A DNA stretch of 44,131 nt from Lachnospiraceae bacterium (GTDB taxonomy: Bacteria; Bacillota; Clostridia; Lachnospirales; Lachnospiraceae). The stretch lies in NCBI GenBank assembly GCA_014804675.1, contig JAAUZH010000023.1:1-44131 (forward strand), read 5' to 3'. Below the pieces are notes generated by a model. The model was given only the letters and a program-made list of their open reading frames with translations. It did no database searches and was not told where the DNA came from. This document shows positions 41,864 to 44,131 of the stretch, piece by piece; position 1 is the stretch's first letter, and each line of letters begins with the position of its first letter. The position numbers and the translations under genes are program-made.

Positions 41864-43063
41864 ATGCAAATGAAAAGTATAACAGAATTTTTCCGGAAGT
41901 TTTTTTTCGGGAACTCTGAAATTACATATAAAGATAAAATATTAAGGCATCGTTTACACATACTATATAGATGTGCCTTGGTACTTATTCTGGTTCTTGT
42001 AATTGCTGCAGCCATAAGGATTCATGTCAGTAACCGGGTGTATTCGGAATATGAGGTAATTGCAGAAAGCAGCAGGGAAGGTTCAGAAAACAGCATTTAT
42101 GAAAGCTATTATGGAAACCTGCTGATGCATAGTAAGGATGGCATTACAGCTTTTGATAAGAAAGGAGTAAAGCTTTGGAGTCAGCCTTATGAAATGCAGA
42201 ATCCTATCGTAAGGATTGCGGGACAATATGTTGCAGTGGGGGATTATAGAGGCAGTATTATCTATATTATGGACATCAACGGACTAAAAAGTGAAGTAAA
42301 CACGGATATGGTTATTCAGGATTTTACAATTTCAGAAAAAGGCGTAGTAACGGCCATCTTAGATAAGAATGCTTCCACCATGATCCGATTGATTTCAACA
42401 GAAGGAACTACGATTATAGATATGAGAACTTCCATGGCGGACAACGGTTATCCTATGGCAGTGAGCTTGTCTCAGGACAATCTGAAATTAGGAGTATCTT
42501 ACCTGAAAGCAAAAAATGCCCAGATTAACACTAGTATTGCATTCTATAATTTTGGAGATGTGGGTCAGAATAAAAGCGAAAATTTAGTAAGCGGCTATAA
42601 TGTGGAAGAGGAAGTCATTCCCTTTCTGAAATATGTCAACAGCACTACGGCAGTAGCATTGGGAAATGAAAAACTGCTATTTTTTAAAGGGAAGCAGATT
42701 CCGGAGCTTTCCAATGAGGTTACCATAGAGGAAGAAGTACAAAGCATTTATTACAGTGAAAGCTATGTGGTCCTGGTTTTTCACAACACCACATCGGATG
42801 AAAAGTATCGCATAGAGGTGTATAATTTAAACGGAAAACAGGAATGTTCTTTTCTGACGGATATGGAATATAAAGAAATTCTTATAAAGAACAATGATTT
42901 CATTGTATATAATGAAAGCGCTGTGGAAATGTATAACAAAAAAGGAGAAGAAAAATATAATGGTTCCTTTGGAGAGAATGTTAGTGTAATCATGCCATTG
43001 GCAAGCAGAGGGAAATTTTTAGTGGTAAAGGAAAATACAATAGAAACGATTAGATTACGATAA
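41864..43063 (+). CDS. DUF5711 family membrane-anchored protein
   Basis: This encodes 399 residues; a start six bases later (ATG 41870) fits the AGAAGGG site better. A cytoplasmic N-terminus of ~40 residues, one membrane helix at about 36-55 (YRCALVLILVLVIAAAIRI) and an external domain of ~340 residues with propeller-like repeats (GNLLMHSKDGITAFDKKGVK, RIAGQYVAVGDYRGSIIYIM). This resembles the DUF5711 family, whose function is not known. It lies between the LysM protein and a CvpA-like protein, a neighbourhood that suggests an envelope role. Confidence 0.75.
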   Translation: MQMKSITEFFRKFFFGNSEITYKDKILRHRLHILYRCALVLILVLVIAAAIRIHVSNRVYSEYEVIAESSREGSENSIYESYYGNLLMHSKDGITAFDKKGVKLWSQPYEMQNPIVRIAGQYVAVGDYRGSIIYIMDINGLKSEVNTDMVIQDFTISEKGVVTAILDKNASTMIRLISTEGTTIIDMRTSMADNGYPMAVSLSQDNLKLGVSYLKAKNAQINTSIAFYNFGDVGQNKSENLVSGYNVEEEVIPFLKYVNSTTAVALGNEKLLFFKGKQIPELSNEVTIEEEVQSIYYSESYVVLVFHNTTSDEKYRIEVYNLNGKQECSFLTDMEYKEILIKNNDFIVYNESAVEMYNKKGEEKYNGSFGENVSVIMPLASRGKFLVVKENTIETIRLR

Positions 43064-43100
43064 GAAAGCCTGGTAGTGGATGGGCGGAACAGGAAGAAAA

Positions 43101-43592
43101 ATGAATGCGCTTTTTATTTTTACAGCGGTGCTGCTGTTAGGGTTTGCCATACATGGATTATATGCGGGATTTGTAAAAACAGTTTTTACGCTTGCTTTAA
43201 AAATAGCTACTTTGATTATTGGTACAATACTTACACCATATATTACCGGTTTTTTGTTTTTGGATATTACCAGTGGGAACGGAGAATTGATAAATCATAT
43301 AGCTGTGTTTGTAGTTATATATGTATTGGTGATGATTGGAGCAAGGATTCTGATTACCTCCTTTCATATTTTGGCGAAGCTTCCTATTTTGAAGAGTATG
43401 AATAAAATATGCGGTTTTGTGGCAGGACTTATGGAAGGAATATTGGTATTATGGATTGTTTTTGCGGTAGCCTTTGCCATATCCTCCACACCCTTAGGCA
43501 TTTGGATAAAAGAAAAAGCAATGGAAAATGCTTTTCTTGCATTTTTTTATGAAAACAATCTGATTACTCATATAATAAATGATTTGATTTGA
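43101..43592 (+). CDS. CvpA-like integral membrane protein
   Basis: This encodes 163 residues from ATG 43101, with AGGAAG upstream; an in-frame ATG at 43080 would add seven residues. Four membrane helices are predicted, and the family features NALFIFTAVLLLGFAIHGLY followed by GFVKTVFTLALKIATLIIG at the start, then INHIAVFVVIYVLVMIGARI and ICGFVAGLMEGILVLWIVFA, match the colicin-V-production (CvpA) family, small membrane proteins linked to colicin V export and envelope maintenance. It is the last gene before the rRNA operon and 37 bases after the DUF5711 gene. Confidence 0.82.
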   Translation: MNALFIFTAVLLLGFAIHGLYAGFVKTVFTLALKIATLIIGTILTPYITGFLFLDITSGNGELINHIAVFVVIYVLVMIGARILITSFHILAKLPILKSMNKICGFVAGLMEGILVLWIVFAVAFAISSTPLGIWIKEKAMENAFLAFFYENNLITHIINDLI

Positions 43593-44070
43593 TGCTGCTT
43601 ATCCCGTTTGGGTCAGGGTTGTTCCCATCAAAGTGATGAAAATAAGAAAAAAATACAAAATTTTCAAAAACTTTGAAAAAAGGTGTTGACAATCTGAAAC
43701 CTAAATGATAGTATATACAAGCCGCTTGTGATGAACCAGCGGCAAAACAGCTGATTTTCATGTAAAAATCAGCAAAAGTACCTTGACAAATAAACAGCAA
43801 TGCAACCCTGAAATTCTAAGAGAAAAGTACCTGATGAAGAATCGGGGAAAAAGAAATTCAGAGAGTTCGAACAAAGAAAACGAACCAAAACAGTAAAGAA
43901 CGGTAAAATTAGCTAGAAGTTGATTTTGACCGGATCAAAGGACATGGAGAGGGAAAAGAGAGCGGGAGGAACAAGGAAACTCCTCTACACTAAGCTCGTG
44001 GGAGACCTCGCAAAGTGTAGCAGAGTGTGTTTTTACTAAGCTCGAAAAGACCTCGCTAAGTAAAAGACTA
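43593..44070 (+). other. rRNA operon promoter and structured 16S leader
   Basis: The promoter is TTGACA (43686-43691), a 17-base spacer and TAGTAT (43709-43714). Leader hairpins follow: GCCGCT/AGCGGC (43721-43726 with 43738-43743), GCTGATTTT/AAAATCAGC (43750-43758 with 43765-43773), and two related stems just before 16S at 43985-44020 and 44031-44065, both with ACTAAGCTCG on the 5' side and GACCTCGC on the 3' side. These are likely processing or folding signals of the rRNA precursor. No protein gene is seen. Confidence 0.75.

Positions 44071-44131
<61 letters not shown>

Overview
The window looks like the chromosome of an anaerobic Firmicute of the Lachnospiraceae (Clostridium cluster XIVa) type. 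The evidence is AT-rich DNA, strong AGGAGG ribosome sites, a transketolase split into two genes, a large clostridial-type SRP RNA, a dnaX-ybaB-recR block, agr-type quorum sensing and Lachnospiraceae-type DUF4474 and DUF5711 proteins. The genus is not called. Almost every gene is on the + strand; only the hsdM-hsdS pair and one XRE regulator are on the minus strand.

Layout. 1-3610: the 3' part of a VWA surface or toxin-like protein, a degenerate second copy of its C-terminus, and four tandem paralogues of a small membrane protein, the last truncated. This has the look of a polymorphic toxin tail with an expanded immunity array. 3822-7800: an ECF sigma factor, its probable membrane anti-sigma partner, and a transglutaminase-like lipoprotein with a 13-residue acidic repeat. 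7977-11593 (minus): type I HsdS and a long HsdM, with no HsdR in view. 11791-13146: a MATE exporter. 13319-16476: an XRE regulator, a first LytTR/GHKL two-component pair, and a short region with a 15-codon ORF between two terminators. 16477-18311: a DUF4474 protein and a metallophosphoesterase. 18354-19070: two long palindromic elements and the SRP RNA gene. 19220-20985: split transketolase. 21080-21442: a VOC/glyoxalase protein, followed by a third palindromic element. 21900-26099: a complete pantothenate-to-CoA operon (panG-like, panB, panC, panD, coaBC). 26368-36357: an agr locus (agrA, agrC, agrD, agrB) followed by a secreted 136-residue protein, two lipoproteins, an ABC ATPase and two permeases, the last fused to a lipoprotein domain. 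36549-40173: phosphofructokinase, dnaX, ybaB, recR. 40326-43592: a LysM membrane protein, a DUF5711 protein and a CvpA-like protein. 43686-44131: an rRNA promoter, a structured leader and the first ~61 bases of 16S rRNA.

The most unusual item is the palindromic element family (18354-18501 on the minus strand; 18596-18733 and 21539-21742 on the plus strand). Each copy has perfect inverted arms of 36, 25 or 55 bases whose sequence differs between copies. The arms enclose a conserved core whose stems change by compensating substitutions and which carries a GNRA-type mini-hairpin. Conserved bases just outside the arms mark the ends. This looks like a conserved nucleic-acid structure, either a structured RNA or a cruciform-forming mobile repeat. 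The second is the agr locus, where a predicted CALYF thiolactone peptide is linked to an uncharacterised secretion or immunity-type cluster ending in a permease-lipoprotein fusion.
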